A DNA stretch of 47,795 nucleotides from Desulfovibrionaceae bacterium (GCA_015233395.1 JADFXV010000016.1:1-47795); one strand, 5' to 3'. Positions 24,550-32,968 are shown, counted from the first letter of the stretch. Notes: generated by a model from the letters alone, not told the origin. Numbers and translations: made by a program.

Positions 24550-25650
24550 ATGGGCGGATTTTTTCGATTGTTTGATTATTGGCCCCGGGGACGCGGCAAG
24601 GTCGAACTGGTCAGGACGGTCAAAGCGGCCGGCTGAGCCGCCAAGATCACTCCGGGGGACCTGGAGGAAGTTTTGAGCGGGCTCGACTGGCCGCAAGACG
24701 AGCGCCTGCTGACCGGTCTTCGCGACAGCGAAGACGCCGCCGTGGTGCGTTTTCCGGCCGGCAAGGCCCTGGTCCAGACGCTCGATTTTTTCACCCCCAT
24801 CGTCAACGACCCCTACCGCTTCGGGCAGATCGCCGCCGCCAATTCGCTCTCCGACGTCTACGCCATGGGCGGCGAACCCTACACGGCCATGAACATCATC
24901 TGCTTTCCGGCCAGGAAGCTGCCCAAAACCGCGCTCACGGAGATCCTGCGCGGAGGCCTGTCCAAGGTCGTCGAGGCCGGCGCGGTCATGGCCGGCGGCC
25001 ACAGCGTCGAGGACAATGAGGTCAAGTACGGCCTGTCCGTGACCGGCGTCGTCGACCCCGGCCGCTTCGCCTCCAACCGGGGGCTGGCCCCGGGAGACGC
25101 GCTGATCCTGACCAAGGCGCTCGGCACGGGCGTGCTGGCCACGGCCATCAAGACCGGCGCGGGCGATCCGGCCGCGCTGGAGGAATTGCTCTGGGCGAGC
25201 GCCTCGCGTTTGAGCCGCGCCGGCGGCCGGGCGATCGCGGACCTTTCCCTGCGCGGCGCCACGGACGTGACCGGCTTCGGCCTGGCCGGACACGTTCTGG
25301 AAATGGCCCGGGCCTCGGGCATGGCGGTGGATTTGGATTTGGCCGGGCTCCCGGCGCTGGGACCGGCGCTGGACTTGATCCGTAGCGGCAAGGTGCCGGT
25401 CGTGGGCAAAAACAACCGCAATTTCTGCTCGAACGCGGTCGCAATCGCGAGAGACGCCGATCCGGCGCGCGTCGATCTGGCTTTTGATCCCCAAACCTCG
25501 GGCGGCTTGGTGCTGGCCGCGCCGCAAGACAAGATCGAGGCCGTCCGCGCCATGCTGACCCAGGCCGGAGACTTGGCCGCGATCGTCGGCCGCGTGACCG
25601 GGCCGCACGAAGGCGGCCGGGGACACGGGACGGTGAGGCTGCTGGCGTAA
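24550..25650 (+). CDS. selD: Selenide, water dikinase SelD, selenocysteine-containing
   Basis: 366 residues if the in-frame TGA at 24634-24636 is read as selenocysteine (residue 29). It makes selenophosphate from selenide and ATP for Sec-tRNA synthesis. Upstream of the TGA the frame reads VELVRTVKAAG, and after it AAKITPGDLEEVLSGL. Together this is the family active-site segment AAG(C/U)AAK, with Lys32 as the conserved lysine. Further on, DAAVVRF, DFFTPIVNDPY, IAAANSLSDVYAMGG and AGGHSVEDNEVKYG bind ATP and metal. ATG at 24550 follows GAGGG. A conventional call would start at the TTG at 24673 and lose the active site. A SECIS-like hairpin lies at 24650-24666. Confidence 0.93.
24650..24666 (+). 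promoter_or_regulatory. Candidate bacterial SECIS element in selD
   Basis: CTCCGGG-GGA-CCTGGAG can form a 7-bp stem (one G-U pair) with a G-rich apical loop. The loop is centred about 24 bases after the UGA, within the distance used by bacterial SECIS elements that bind SelB. Recognition of this loop by SelB is inferred; no selB gene is in the window. Confidence 0.6.
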
Positions 25651-25668
25651 AGAGGGCCGGAGCGCGAA

Positions 25669-25799
25669 GAGGGCGATTCGTGAATCGCCTCCGCAACACG
25701 GCGGAGCAACTCCGTACAATCATGAGGGATTCCAAAGGGCGCAGCCCTTTGGCCGCCGGAGGCGTCACAAAAACCACTTTTTTTGCGCGTCCCTCTCCG
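25669..25799 (+). repeat. Family D palindromic repeat (copy 3)
   Basis: About 131 bases, the inverted counterpart of 23205-23331. It starts with the GCGATTCGTGAATCGC palindrome, then GGGATTCCAAAGGGC, a CCAAAGGGC/GCCCTTTGG hairpin, GCCGCCGGAGGCG, and ACCACTTTTTTTGCGCGTCC. It lies at the convergent ends of selD and the 188-residue hypothetical gene, and supplies the last ten or so codons of the latter. Confidence 0.7.
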
Positions 25800-26331
25800 G
25801 TTTTCCCCCACGCAGGCGCGGGCAACTCCCGGCCAAAAGACACACTTCGCAACCGCCCCGGTAGGGCATGGGCGTCAGCGCCGCCAGGGCGCGCGACAAA
25901 CCGCCCGGTTCGAGCCAATCCACGCCGAGCGACGACATGGCTTCGCGAACTGGCGGCGATGGCGCGAGAAACGGCGCGCAGCCGAGCGCGGCCAGTTCCG
26001 GCATGAGTTGCGCGGCGGCCCGGGTCAATACTTGCGCGGCCAACGTCTGGGCCAGATAGCCGCGCGAGGGCGAACGGGCGAAGGTCTCGGAAAACTCCGC
26101 TTCGATCCCGGCGGCGACGGCGAGCAATAAAAAACCGTCCGGTCCATTTGGGCCGCCCGCGCGGGCGGGGTCCGCAATCCGCCAGGCCTCAAGTCCCGAA
26201 GCCAACGCATCCGCGCAGGTCGCGGCGAAAGCGAGCGTTTCCCCGCCCGGGTCCGCAAAACCGGCGGCCGCGCACAAGGCGGCCGGGTCGAATTCCAGGA
26301 CGAGCGCAATTTTTTCAGGCGACGCGGCCAT
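25765..26331 (-). CDS. Hypothetical protein with C-terminal cysteine cluster
   Basis: 188 residues, soluble, Ala-rich and mostly helical. The C-terminal part holds GGCEVCLLAGSCPRL, a CxxCx5C cluster that could bind a metal or an iron-sulfur cluster. The central segment (LLLAVAAGIEAEFSETFARS, then GYLAQTLAAQVLTRAA) faintly resembles the activation domain of B12-dependent methionine synthase, but this is not firm. The last residues (about RDAQKKWFL) are encoded by a family D repeat, so the natural end may once have been near the cluster. ATG at 26329-26331 follows GGAG. It is downstream of the efflux operon on the same strand, separated by strong hairpins. Confidence 0.6.
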   Translation of the reverse strand: MAASPEKIALVLEFDPAALCAAAGFADPGGETLAFAATCADALASGLEAWRIADPARAGGPNGPDGFLLLAVAAGIEAEFSETFARSPSRGYLAQTLAAQVLTRAAAQLMPELAALGCAPFLAPSPPVREAMSSLGVDWLEPGGLSRALAALTPMPYRGGCEVCLLAGSCPRLRGGKPERDAQKKWFL

Positions 26332-26371
26332 GAGGACTCCAACAATCCCGCTTTCCCGGCTCGCCCGGAGC

Positions 26372-26525
26372 GGAAGACCAGGGGGAACTTTTTTTTAAAA
26401 AAGTTCCCCCTGGACCCCTTCAAAAAATTTTTATCCGGCGTTGCCGGCCCGGCGCGTAGCGCCGGGCCGGCAACGCCGGGAAACATTTTATCGAGGGGGC
26501 CGAGGGGGGAAGCCCCTGGTCCTAA
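26372..26525. repeat. Composite palindromic element (family B copy 2 with inserted 21-bp hairpin)
   Basis: Two perfect stems lie side by side. The first is 17 bp, 26378-26394/26397-26413, centred on eight T's and six A's. The second is 21 bp, 26435-26455/26459-26479, with only a GTA loop. The first stem and the following GACCCCTTCAAAAA match the element at 17543-17622. The second is absent there, so it looks inserted. The element ends in GAGGGGGAAGCCCCTGGTCC at the stop of the RND pump gene. It should terminate the efflux operon in either direction. Confidence 0.7.
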
Positions 26526-29500
26526 TGCGCATCGCCGGGGGCGGCGGCGGGCTTGGGTTTGCCGGGGAAGTATTTTTCCGAGAAGTTCTGCACCACCACA
26601 TAGAACACCGGCACGACCAGGACGGCGAGCACGGTGGAGGCGATCATGCCGCCGAAGACCGCCGTGCCGACGGCGCGCTGGCTGGCACCGCCGGCGCCGT
26701 TGGCGGTGAGCAGCGGCACCACGCCCAGGATGAAGGCGAAGCTGGTCATGAGAATCGGCCGGAAGCGCAGCCGGGCGGCGTCCACGGCCGCCTCGGCGAC
26801 GCCCATGCCCTTGGCCCGGAATTCCCGGGCGAATTCCACGATCAGGATGGCGTTTTTGCTCGCCAGGGCGATCAGCAGCACCACGCCGATCTGGGTGTAG
26901 AGGTTGTTGTCCATTCCTCTGGCCCAGACGGCGCACATCGTGCCGAAAAGCGCCAGCGGCACGACCAGGATGACCGCCGCCGGGGTGAACCAGCTTTCGT
27001 ACTGGGCGCACAGGACCAGGTAGACCAGCAGCACGGCCAGGGCGAAGATCAGGTAGGCCTCGTTGCCCACCCGTTTTTCCTGGTAGCTCATGTTGGTCCA
27101 GTCCGTGCCCATGGAGGAGGGCAGCTTGTCCTTGGCCATTTCCTCCATGAGCGTGAGCGCCTGCCCCGAGCTGAACCCTTCGGCGGCCGAACCGTAGAGC
27201 GAGGCGGCGGTGTAGAGATTGTACCGGGTCATGACGGTCGGGCCGACGATGTCTTTGACCGCCGTGACCGCGCCGAGCGGCACCATGTCGCCGCTTGCGT
27301 TTTTCACTTCCAGGACCCTGATGTCGTCGCTCGTCAGCCGAAAGCCCGACTGGGCCTGGACGCGAACCTGGTAGACCCGGCCGAATTTATTGAAATCGTT
27401 GACATAGGCCGAGCCGAGATAGGTCGACAGCGTGCTGAAGATGTCGTTGAGATTGACGCCCTTGACCATGGCCTGGAGGCGGTTGATGTCGGCGAAGACC
27501 TGGGGCGTGGAGGCGGAAAAGGTGTAATTCAAGTGTTGCAGGCCGGTCTGGGCGCGCCCGGCGGCGCTCATTTCGGCCAGGGCCTTTTCCAGGGCGGCCG
27601 GTCCCAGGTTGCCCTTGTCCTGGACGACCATTTCGAAGCCGCCGGCCGAGCCGAGCCCCTGGATGGCCGGCGGGACCATGACGAAGATCAGGGCGTCCTT
27701 GATCGCCAGCAGATGTCCTTGGACGTACCGCAGGATGGACTCCTGGTCGACGCCCTTGGGCCGTTTGTCCCAATCCTCGTAGGTGATGAACACGGCCGCC
27801 GAGTTGGGCTGGTTGACCGAATCCAGGATGGACATGCCGCCGAAGGTGATCCAGGAGTCCACGCCCGGGGCGTGTTCGAGCACGGCGTCGATCTGCTTGA
27901 GCACCTCTTTGGTGCGCGTCAACGAAGCGGCCGGGGGCAGTTGCACCGAGATGATGGCGTAGCCCTGGTCTTCCTCGGGCAGAAAGCCCGTGGGCAGCGA
28001 GGAAAAGCCGATGAACGTGACCACGATCAGGCCCAGATAGGCCAGCATGGCCATTGTGCAGTGCCCGACCATCCAGGCGACCATCCTGGTGTAGACGCGT
28101 TCGCAGCGCTCGTAGACGGCGTTGAAGCCCCGGAAAAAGGCGTTTTTTTGGCCGGTGGCCGGTTTCATCCACAGGGCGCACTGGGTGGGTTTGAGCGTGG
28201 CCGCGTTGATGGCGCTGATGACCGCCGTGGAGGCGATGACCAGGGCGAACTGGCGGTAGAGCTGGCCGGTGATGCCGGGCAGGAAGGCCACCGGCAAAAA
28301 AACGGAGATCAGCACCATGGTGATGCCGATGACCGGTCCGATGAGTTCGTCCATGGCCTTGATGGCGGCGTCGTGGGGGCTCATGCCGTGTTCCATGTGG
28401 TGGGCCGTGCCCTCGACGATGACGATGGCGTCGTCGACCACGATGCCGATGGCCAGGATGATGCCGAACAGGGTGATCAGGTTGACCGAGAAGCCGAGCA
28501 TGGCCATGGCGATGAACGCGCCCAGGATGGTGACCGGCACGGTCGTGGCCGGCACGAGCATGGCCCGGAAATCCTGCAAAAAGAGCATGATGACCACGAG
28601 CACCAGGACGCCGGCCTCGATCAGGGTGTGGTAGACGTCGGAAATGGCGCGCTTGACGAAGATCGTGGTGTCGAAGGGGATCGAGTAGGAAAGCCCGGGC
28701 GGGAAATCGGCCGCGAGCTTTTTCATGGCGTCCTGGACGCGGGTGGCCACGTCGAGCGCGTTGGCGCCGGGCAAGAGATAAATGGTGAGCAGGCTCGACG
28801 GCTTGCCCCGGTGCTGGCCGAGCAGGTCGTAGGTCTTGGCGCCGAGTTCGACCGTGGCCACGTCCTTGACCCGCAGCACCCGGCCGGTCGGGTCGCTGGA
28901 TTGAAACGAAGACTTGATGACGATGTTTTCGAACTGGGCGACGTCTTCGAGCCGTCCCTGGGTCTGGATCACCATCTGGAAATTCTGCGCGCCCGGGGCC
29001 GGCTGCTGGCCGAGCTGGCCGGCGGCCACCTGGACGTTCTGCTGGGAGACGGCGTTGACCACGTCCTGGGCGGTCAGGCCGTAGGACTTGACCTTGTTCG
29101 GGTCAAGCCAGATGCGCATGCCGTATTCGTCCGCGCCGTTGACGTTGCAGGCGCCGACGCCGGGAATGCGGCTGATCTCGTCGCGCACGCGCAGGTAGGC
29201 GTAGTTGGAGATGAACAGGTCGTCGAAAGTCCCGTCCGGCGACTCCATGGCGATGCCCATGAGGATGGCCGTGGATTTCTTTTGCACCGTGACGCCCTGG
29301 CGCTGCACTTCCGGGGGCAGGCGGGGCAGGGCCTGGTTGACCCGGTTCTGGACCAGGACGGTGGCGATGTCCAGATCGGCGCCGACCTCGAACGTCACGG
29401 TCAGGCTGTAGGAGCCGTCGCTTGAGCTCTTCGAGGACATGTAGAGCATTTTTTCGGCGCCGTTGACTTGCTGCTCGATGGGCGCGGCCACGGTTTCGGC

Positions 29501-29674
29501 GATGACCTCGGGGCTGCCGCCGGGGTAGAAGGTGCTGACCACGACCGTGGGCGGGGTGATTTCCGGATATTGGGCCACCGGCAGGCGCGCGAGCGCCACG
29601 ATCCCGAGCAGCATGGTCAGGATGGCGATGACGTTGGCCAGGACCGGGCGTTCGATGAAGAATTTGGAGAACAT
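26522..29674 (-). CDS. RND multidrug efflux pump, inner-membrane subunit (HAE1/AcrB type)
   Basis: 1050 residues, the normal length. It exports lipophilic compounds using the proton gradient. It begins MFSKFFIERPVLANVIAI, as this family does, and has twelve membrane segments with two large periplasmic loops. TM4 holds the proton-relay pair in GIVVDDAIVIVE (near 411-412), and TM10 holds the Lys in ALASKNAILIVEFA (near 941). PGGSPEVIAETVAAPIEQQV and VQNRVNQALPRLP are porter-domain landmarks. It starts four bases after the adaptor gene, third in the operon outer-membrane lipoprotein, adaptor, pump. Substrates cannot be predicted; no local regulator is encoded. Confidence 0.95.
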   Translation of the reverse strand: MFSKFFIERPVLANVIAILTMLLGIVALARLPVAQYPEITPPTVVVSTFYPGGSPEVIAETVAAPIEQQVNGAEKMLYMSSKSSSDGSYSLTVTFEVGADLDIATVLVQNRVNQALPRLPPEVQRQGVTVQKKSTAILMGIAMESPDGTFDDLFISNYAYLRVRDEISRIPGVGACNVNGADEYGMRIWLDPNKVKSYGLTAQDVVNAVSQQNVQVAAGQLGQQPAPGAQNFQMVIQTQGRLEDVAQFENIVIKSSFQSSDPTGRVLRVKDVATVELGAKTYDLLGQHRGKPSSLLTIYLLPGANALDVATRVQDAMKKLAADFPPGLSYSIPFDTTIFVKRAISDVYHTLIEAGVLVLVVIMLFLQDFRAMLVPATTVPVTILGAFIAMAMLGFSVNLITLFGIILAIGIVVDDAIVIVEGTAHHMEHGMSPHDAAIKAMDELIGPVIGITMVLISVFLPVAFLPGITGQLYRQFALVIASTAVISAINAATLKPTQCALWMKPATGQKNAFFRGFNAVYERCERVYTRMVAWMVGHCTMAMLAYLGLIVVTFIGFSSLPTGFLPEEDQGYAIISVQLPPAASLTRTKEVLKQIDAVLEHAPGVDSWITFGGMSILDSVNQPNSAAVFITYEDWDKRPKGVDQESILRYVQGHLLAIKDALIFVMVPPAIQGLGSAGGFEMVVQDKGNLGPAALEKALAEMSAAGRAQTGLQHLNYTFSASTPQVFADINRLQAMVKGVNLNDIFSTLSTYLGSAYVNDFNKFGRVYQVRVQAQSGFRLTSDDIRVLEVKNASGDMVPLGAVTAVKDIVGPTVMTRYNLYTAASLYGSAAEGFSSGQALTLMEEMAKDKLPSSMGTDWTNMSYQEKRVGNEAYLIFALAVLLVYLVLCAQYESWFTPAAVILVVPLALFGTMCAVWARGMDNNLYTQIGVVLLIALASKNAILIVEFAREFRAKGMGVAEAAVDAARLRFRPILMTSFAFILGVVPLLTANGAGGASQRAVGTAVFGGMIASTVLAVLVVPVFYVVVQNFSEKYFPGKPKPAAAPGDAH

Positions 29675-29678
29675 GGGC

Positions 29679-30866
29679 TTATTGCCCCGCGCCGTCGGTT
29701 TTGGGCGCGCCGTCTTTGGCCGCGGGCGCTTGGGGCTTGGCCTCCTCGGCCTTGGCCGCCGAGCCCGGGCGAACCCGTTGCAGGCCGCTGACGATGATCC
29801 GCTCCTCGCCGGTCAGGCCTTTTTCCACCACCAGCAGGCCGTCGTATTTCGAACCCACGGTCACCGGGCGCTGCTCCACGATGTTCTTGTCGTTGAGCAG
29901 CAGCAGGTAGTGGCCGGTCTGGTCCAGGCCCACGGCGGTTTCGGGCGCGAGCAGGGCTTTTTTGCTTTTGCCCGGGATGCGCACCCGGGCGAAAAGTCCG
30001 GCCGGGATGCGGCCGTCCGGGTTGGGAAACACGCCGCGCATCAGGACCGTGCCGGTTTTGGGATTCACGCCCAGGTCGTAATAGTCCATCGTCCCGTGGT
30101 AGGGGTATTCGTTGTTGTCGCCCAGACCCATCTCCAGCTTGACCCGCTCCTCGGGGTCGGCCTTTTCCTTGGTTTGATCCGCGTTGCGGCGCATGATCGA
30201 AAGCAGGTCGCGTTCGTTCAGGTTGAAGTAGACGTAGACCGGATCGTCGCTGATGATGGTGGCCAGCAGGGTGTTTTCGCCGCCGCTGCCGACCAAGTTG
30301 CCCACGTCCACCTGGCGCCGGCTCACCCGGCCGTCGAACGGCGCGAGCACCCGGGTGTAGCCCAGGTCGATCTTGGCCAGGTCGAGTTGGGCCTTGGCCC
30401 CTTCCACGGCCGCCTTGGTGGAGTCGCGCTGGCTTTCCCATTTGACCACGTCGGTCTCTGGCCCGGCCTTTTCGGCGAAGAGTTTTTTCGCCCGCACGGC
30501 CTCGGTCTCGGCGCGCGACAGTTCGGCCTGTTGGCTGGCGAGCGTGCTCTGGGCGGAGCGCGCCTTGGCCTCGTACTGGTCGGGCTCGATCAGGAAGAGC
30601 AGTTGCCCTTTTTTGACCTCGGCGCCGTCCTGGTAGGCGACCTTGCGCAGAAATCCCTGCACCCGGGCGCGCAGGTCCACGGTGTCCACGGCCTGGGTGT
30701 TGCCGGTGAATTCGAAGTATTCGGTCACCTCGCGCGAAACCGGCTTGCCGACCTCGACCGTGGGCGCGGGCGGCGGGACGTAGTCGTTCTTGCCGCAGGC
30801 GGCGGCGAGAGCGAGCAGAGCCAGGGTGAAGGCGGCGGCGGTTCGGAGGGCGCGGTGCTTGGGCAT
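29679..30866 (-). CDS. RND efflux periplasmic adaptor (membrane fusion protein), lipoprotein
   Basis: 395 residues from ATG 30864-30866 (MPKHRALRTAAAF). The N-terminus ends in LAAAC at Cys24, giving a lipid-anchored adaptor like AcrA. The order is typical: beta-barrel strand (PTVEVGKPVSREVTEYFEFT), lipoyl half (LRARVQGFLRKVAYQDGAEV), helical hairpin with LASQQAELSRAETEA, second lipoyl half (TRVLAPFDGRVSRRQVDVG), then barrel and membrane-proximal domains. The longer frame upstream has no ribosome site and no signal. It links the pump to the outer-membrane channel. Four bases separate its stop from the pump start. Confidence 0.93.
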   Translation of the reverse strand: MPKHRALRTAAAFTLALLALAAACGKNDYVPPPAPTVEVGKPVSREVTEYFEFTGNTQAVDTVDLRARVQGFLRKVAYQDGAEVKKGQLLFLIEPDQYEAKARSAQSTLASQQAELSRAETEAVRAKKLFAEKAGPETDVVKWESQRDSTKAAVEGAKAQLDLAKIDLGYTRVLAPFDGRVSRRQVDVGNLVGSGGENTLLATIISDDPVYVYFNLNERDLLSIMRRNADQTKEKADPEERVKLEMGLGDNNEYPYHGTMDYYDLGVNPKTGTVLMRGVFPNPDGRIPAGLFARVRIPGKSKKALLAPETAVGLDQTGHYLLLLNDKNIVEQRPVTVGSKYDGLLVVEKGLTGEERIIVSGLQRVRPGSAAKAEEAKPQAPAAKDGAPKTDGAGQ

Positions 30867-30964
30867 GGTCCTGTCCGTTTCGGTTGCCGGTTGGCGCGGA
30901 ACATACCCCGCGCGGCGAAGAGCCTTGCTTGCGATCGCGGGCGGCGCGACCATATTCTTGGCCG

Positions 30965-32575
30965 TTAATAATCCGGAAGGCCGATCCCCGGGCCGCCCGG
31001 CTTCTTGTTTTCGAGCTTTTTCGGATCCTCGGACAGTTCGCCGCCCCACCAGGTCCGTTTGGCCATGGTTTCGCGGATGTCGGCCGGCACGAAGGGTTTG
31101 CCTTCGCGGATCTCCCAGCCGCCGCCGAGAGCCCGGTAGAGCTTGACGAAGGAGGTGGCCACGTCGCCTTTGGCCTGGGCCAGGCCGTCTTCCTGGGAGA
31201 GCTGGTTTTGTTCGGCCACCAGGACCGTGGTGAAGTCGGTCTGGCCTTCGCGGTACTGGATGAAGGCCAGCTGCGCCGAACGCCCGGCCGCGACCGCCGC
31301 CTTGGCCAAAAACGCGGCCTTTTCCCGGCCGCGCAGGAAGCCGGATAAGGCGTCCTCGGCCTGGCCGACTGCGGTCAGCGCCGCCTGGGCGTAGTTTTCA
31401 AGAGACTGCTGGAAGCGGGCGTCCTCTACGCGCACGGCGTTTTGCAGGCGGCCGTAGTTGAGCACGTTCCAGACGAAGCCCGGGCCGGCCTGGGCGGTGA
31501 AGGTCCGGGGCAAAAAGATGTCGCCCAGGCGGAACGCGCCCATGTCGCTGGCCAGAAAGCCGATGCCGCCGGACAGGGTGAAGGAGGGAAACAGGTCGGC
31601 CTTGGCCACGCCGATGCGGGCGCACTGCGCCCAGGCGGTCATCTCGGCCTTGCGCATGTCGGGACGGCGGCGCAACAGGTCCGCCGGAACGCCCACGGCG
31701 ATTGCGGCGGGCGCGTCCGGGATGGCCGAGTCCGCGCCCAGATAGGCGCTTAAATCCCCCGGGGCCTGGCCGAGCAGGATGGCCAGGGCGTGCTTGGCCT
31801 GGGCCAGTTGGTCGGTCAGGGCGGGAATGGTGGCCGAAGTGGATTCGAGCAGGGTTTTGGCCTGGGCCACGTCGCGTTCGCTGGTCTGGCCGAGGCGGAA
31901 CCGGGCCTGCGCGATGCGCAGGCCTTCGAGCTGGAGCTCCAGGTTGTGCCTGGCGATGCGCAGGCGTTCCTCGATGGTGCGGACGGCGACGTAGGTCTGG
32001 GCGGTGTCGGCGGCCAGGATGACCAGGGCGTCGTCGTAGTCGGCGACGCTGGCGGCCATGCTCGCCTGGGCCGATTCCACGGAGCGGCGGAACTTGCCCC
32101 AGAAGTCGAGCTCCCAAGCAGCCGACAGGCCGAAGGAGTTCTGCCAATAGGCCCATTGGACGCCCGCCTGCTGGCCGGGCTGGGGCGAGGCCGGCGCTTC
32201 CTTGCTCGCCTGATAGGCGGTGTACGCCCCCTGGGCCTGCTGGGACTGGGGATAGAGATTGCCCACGGCTATGCCGAGCTGGGCCCTGGCTTCCAGGACG
32301 CGCAGCCCGGCCGTCTTCAGGGGAATGTTGCCCTCGACGGCTTTGGCCACCAGGGCGGTGAGCGCCGGATCGTCGAACAGCGTCCACCACTGCGCCGGCG
32401 GCGGGGAATCCGGCCTGGTCGCGGCGACGTCCGCCTCGGTCCAGCCCGCCGGCAGGGACACGCCGGGCGTGGTGAAATCCGGCCCAAGACGCATGCAGGC
32501 GCACGGCGCGAGCATGATGAGCGCGGCGAATAGGGCCGGGAGGATCGGGAGGATCGGGAGGCGGTCGGCGCTCAT
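30965..32575 (-). CDS. Outer-membrane efflux lipoprotein (NodT/OprM type)
   Basis: 536 residues from ATG 32573-32575 (MSADRLPILPILPALF). The signal peptide ends at Cys25 or Cys27 (LAPCAC), an outer-membrane lipoprotein. It has the two-fold repeated TolC-like structure: GPDFTTPGVSLPAGW near the start, WWTLFDDPALTALVAKA, a helical TLDAL-type region, then GVPADLLRRRPDMRKAEM, the NodT/OprM hallmark. It forms the exit duct for the adaptor and pump encoded downstream. The signal peptide contains in-frame 9-bp tandem repeats (32532-32558). First gene of the operon; about 98 bases separate it from the adaptor gene. Confidence 0.93.
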   Translation of the reverse strand: MSADRLPILPILPALFAALIMLAPCACMRLGPDFTTPGVSLPAGWTEADVAATRPDSPPPAQWWTLFDDPALTALVAKAVEGNIPLKTAGLRVLEARAQLGIAVGNLYPQSQQAQGAYTAYQASKEAPASPQPGQQAGVQWAYWQNSFGLSAAWELDFWGKFRRSVESAQASMAASVADYDDALVILAADTAQTYVAVRTIEERLRIARHNLELQLEGLRIAQARFRLGQTSERDVAQAKTLLESTSATIPALTDQLAQAKHALAILLGQAPGDLSAYLGADSAIPDAPAAIAVGVPADLLRRRPDMRKAEMTAWAQCARIGVAKADLFPSFTLSGGIGFLASDMGAFRLGDIFLPRTFTAQAGPGFVWNVLNYGRLQNAVRVEDARFQQSLENYAQAALTAVGQAEDALSGFLRGREKAAFLAKAAVAAGRSAQLAFIQYREGQTDFTTVLVAEQNQLSQEDGLAQAKGDVATSFVKLYRALGGGWEIREGKPFVPADIRETMAKRTWWGGELSEDPKKLENKKPGGPGIGLPDY

Positions 32576-32852
32576 GAAACGGCCTTTCGTTGCGCGGCCA
32601 GGGCGGCTGCCCGGGATGCCCCCCCTGGACGGCGTTGGGCCACGCGAGGCGCGGGCCAACGGGGGGGTCGCCTGAACGCAAACTTACGACGTGAAAACGC
32701 CCGGGGGGGCGTTCGTCCGCATGAGACAAGACCTGCGCGGACAATGGCATCCATTGATGGATGGGCTCGTACCATGAAGCCCGCGCCTGCGCAAGAACCG
32801 GCGGAGTACGCCGGGCGTCGCAAAAAAATCGCAAAAAAAATCATCCCGGGGG
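32576..32852. other. Divergent control region between the efflux operon and groESL
   Basis: No gene seen. There is a hairpin at 32696-32702/32707-32713 (AACGCCC / GGGCGTT) which, on the minus strand, is followed by TTTTC, about 120 bases ahead of the efflux operon: a weak attenuator-like signal. There is a separate short perfect palindrome at 32748-32763, listed on its own. Two A-rich runs near 32822-32840 precede the groES promoter. Confidence 0.4.
32748..32763. promoter_or_regulatory. Candidate operator palindrome upstream of the efflux operon
   Basis: CATCCAT-TG-ATGGATG, a perfect 7-bp inverted repeat with a 2-bp centre. It is 173 bases before the outer-membrane lipoprotein start and 90 before the groES -35 box. 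Size and symmetry suit a dimeric repressor such as TetR-type efflux regulators. No such regulator is encoded in the window, so the link is inferred. Confidence 0.4.
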
Positions 32853-32880
32853 TTGCCAAAGATGAATATGCGATTATATT
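32853..32880 (+). promoter_or_regulatory. Sigma-70 type promoter of groES-groEL
   Basis: -35 TTGCCA (32853-32858) and -10 TATATT (32875-32880), 16 bases apart. Expected start site near 32887, so the CIRCE element falls at the start of the mRNA, where HrcA would block it. Confidence 0.65.
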
Positions 32881-32904
32881 GGAACCCGTCCCTGCGCTTT
32901 TTTG

Positions 32905-32931
32905 TTAGCACTCTCCTTGGGCGAGTGCCAA
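32905..32931 (+). promoter_or_regulatory. CIRCE element (HrcA operator) of groES-groEL
   Basis: TTAGCACTC-N9-GAGTGCCAA, the CIRCE inverted repeat with one mismatch in the right arm (consensus GAGTGCTAA). It lies between the promoter and the groES start. It implies HrcA repression released by heat stress. hrcA is not in the window. Confidence 0.9.
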
Positions 32932-32968
32932 CAATCGACAGCAACCACACCAAGCCATGGAGGATAAC

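Noticed and set aside
24673-25650. selD as a shorter gene starting at TTG 24673
   Set aside because: It would lack the active-site segment; the upstream frame with the UGA read as selenocysteine restores a full-length enzyme.
23205-25799. Reading the inverted family D repeats as the ends of an insertion sequence
   Set aside because: No transposase lies between them, other copies occur singly at gene ends, and no target duplication is visible; kept only as a query.
26441-29425. 994-codon plus-strand frame opposite the RND pump
   Set aside because: His/Asp/Gly-rich composition typical of antisense frames of high-GC genes; the opposite strand encodes a complete AcrB-type pump.
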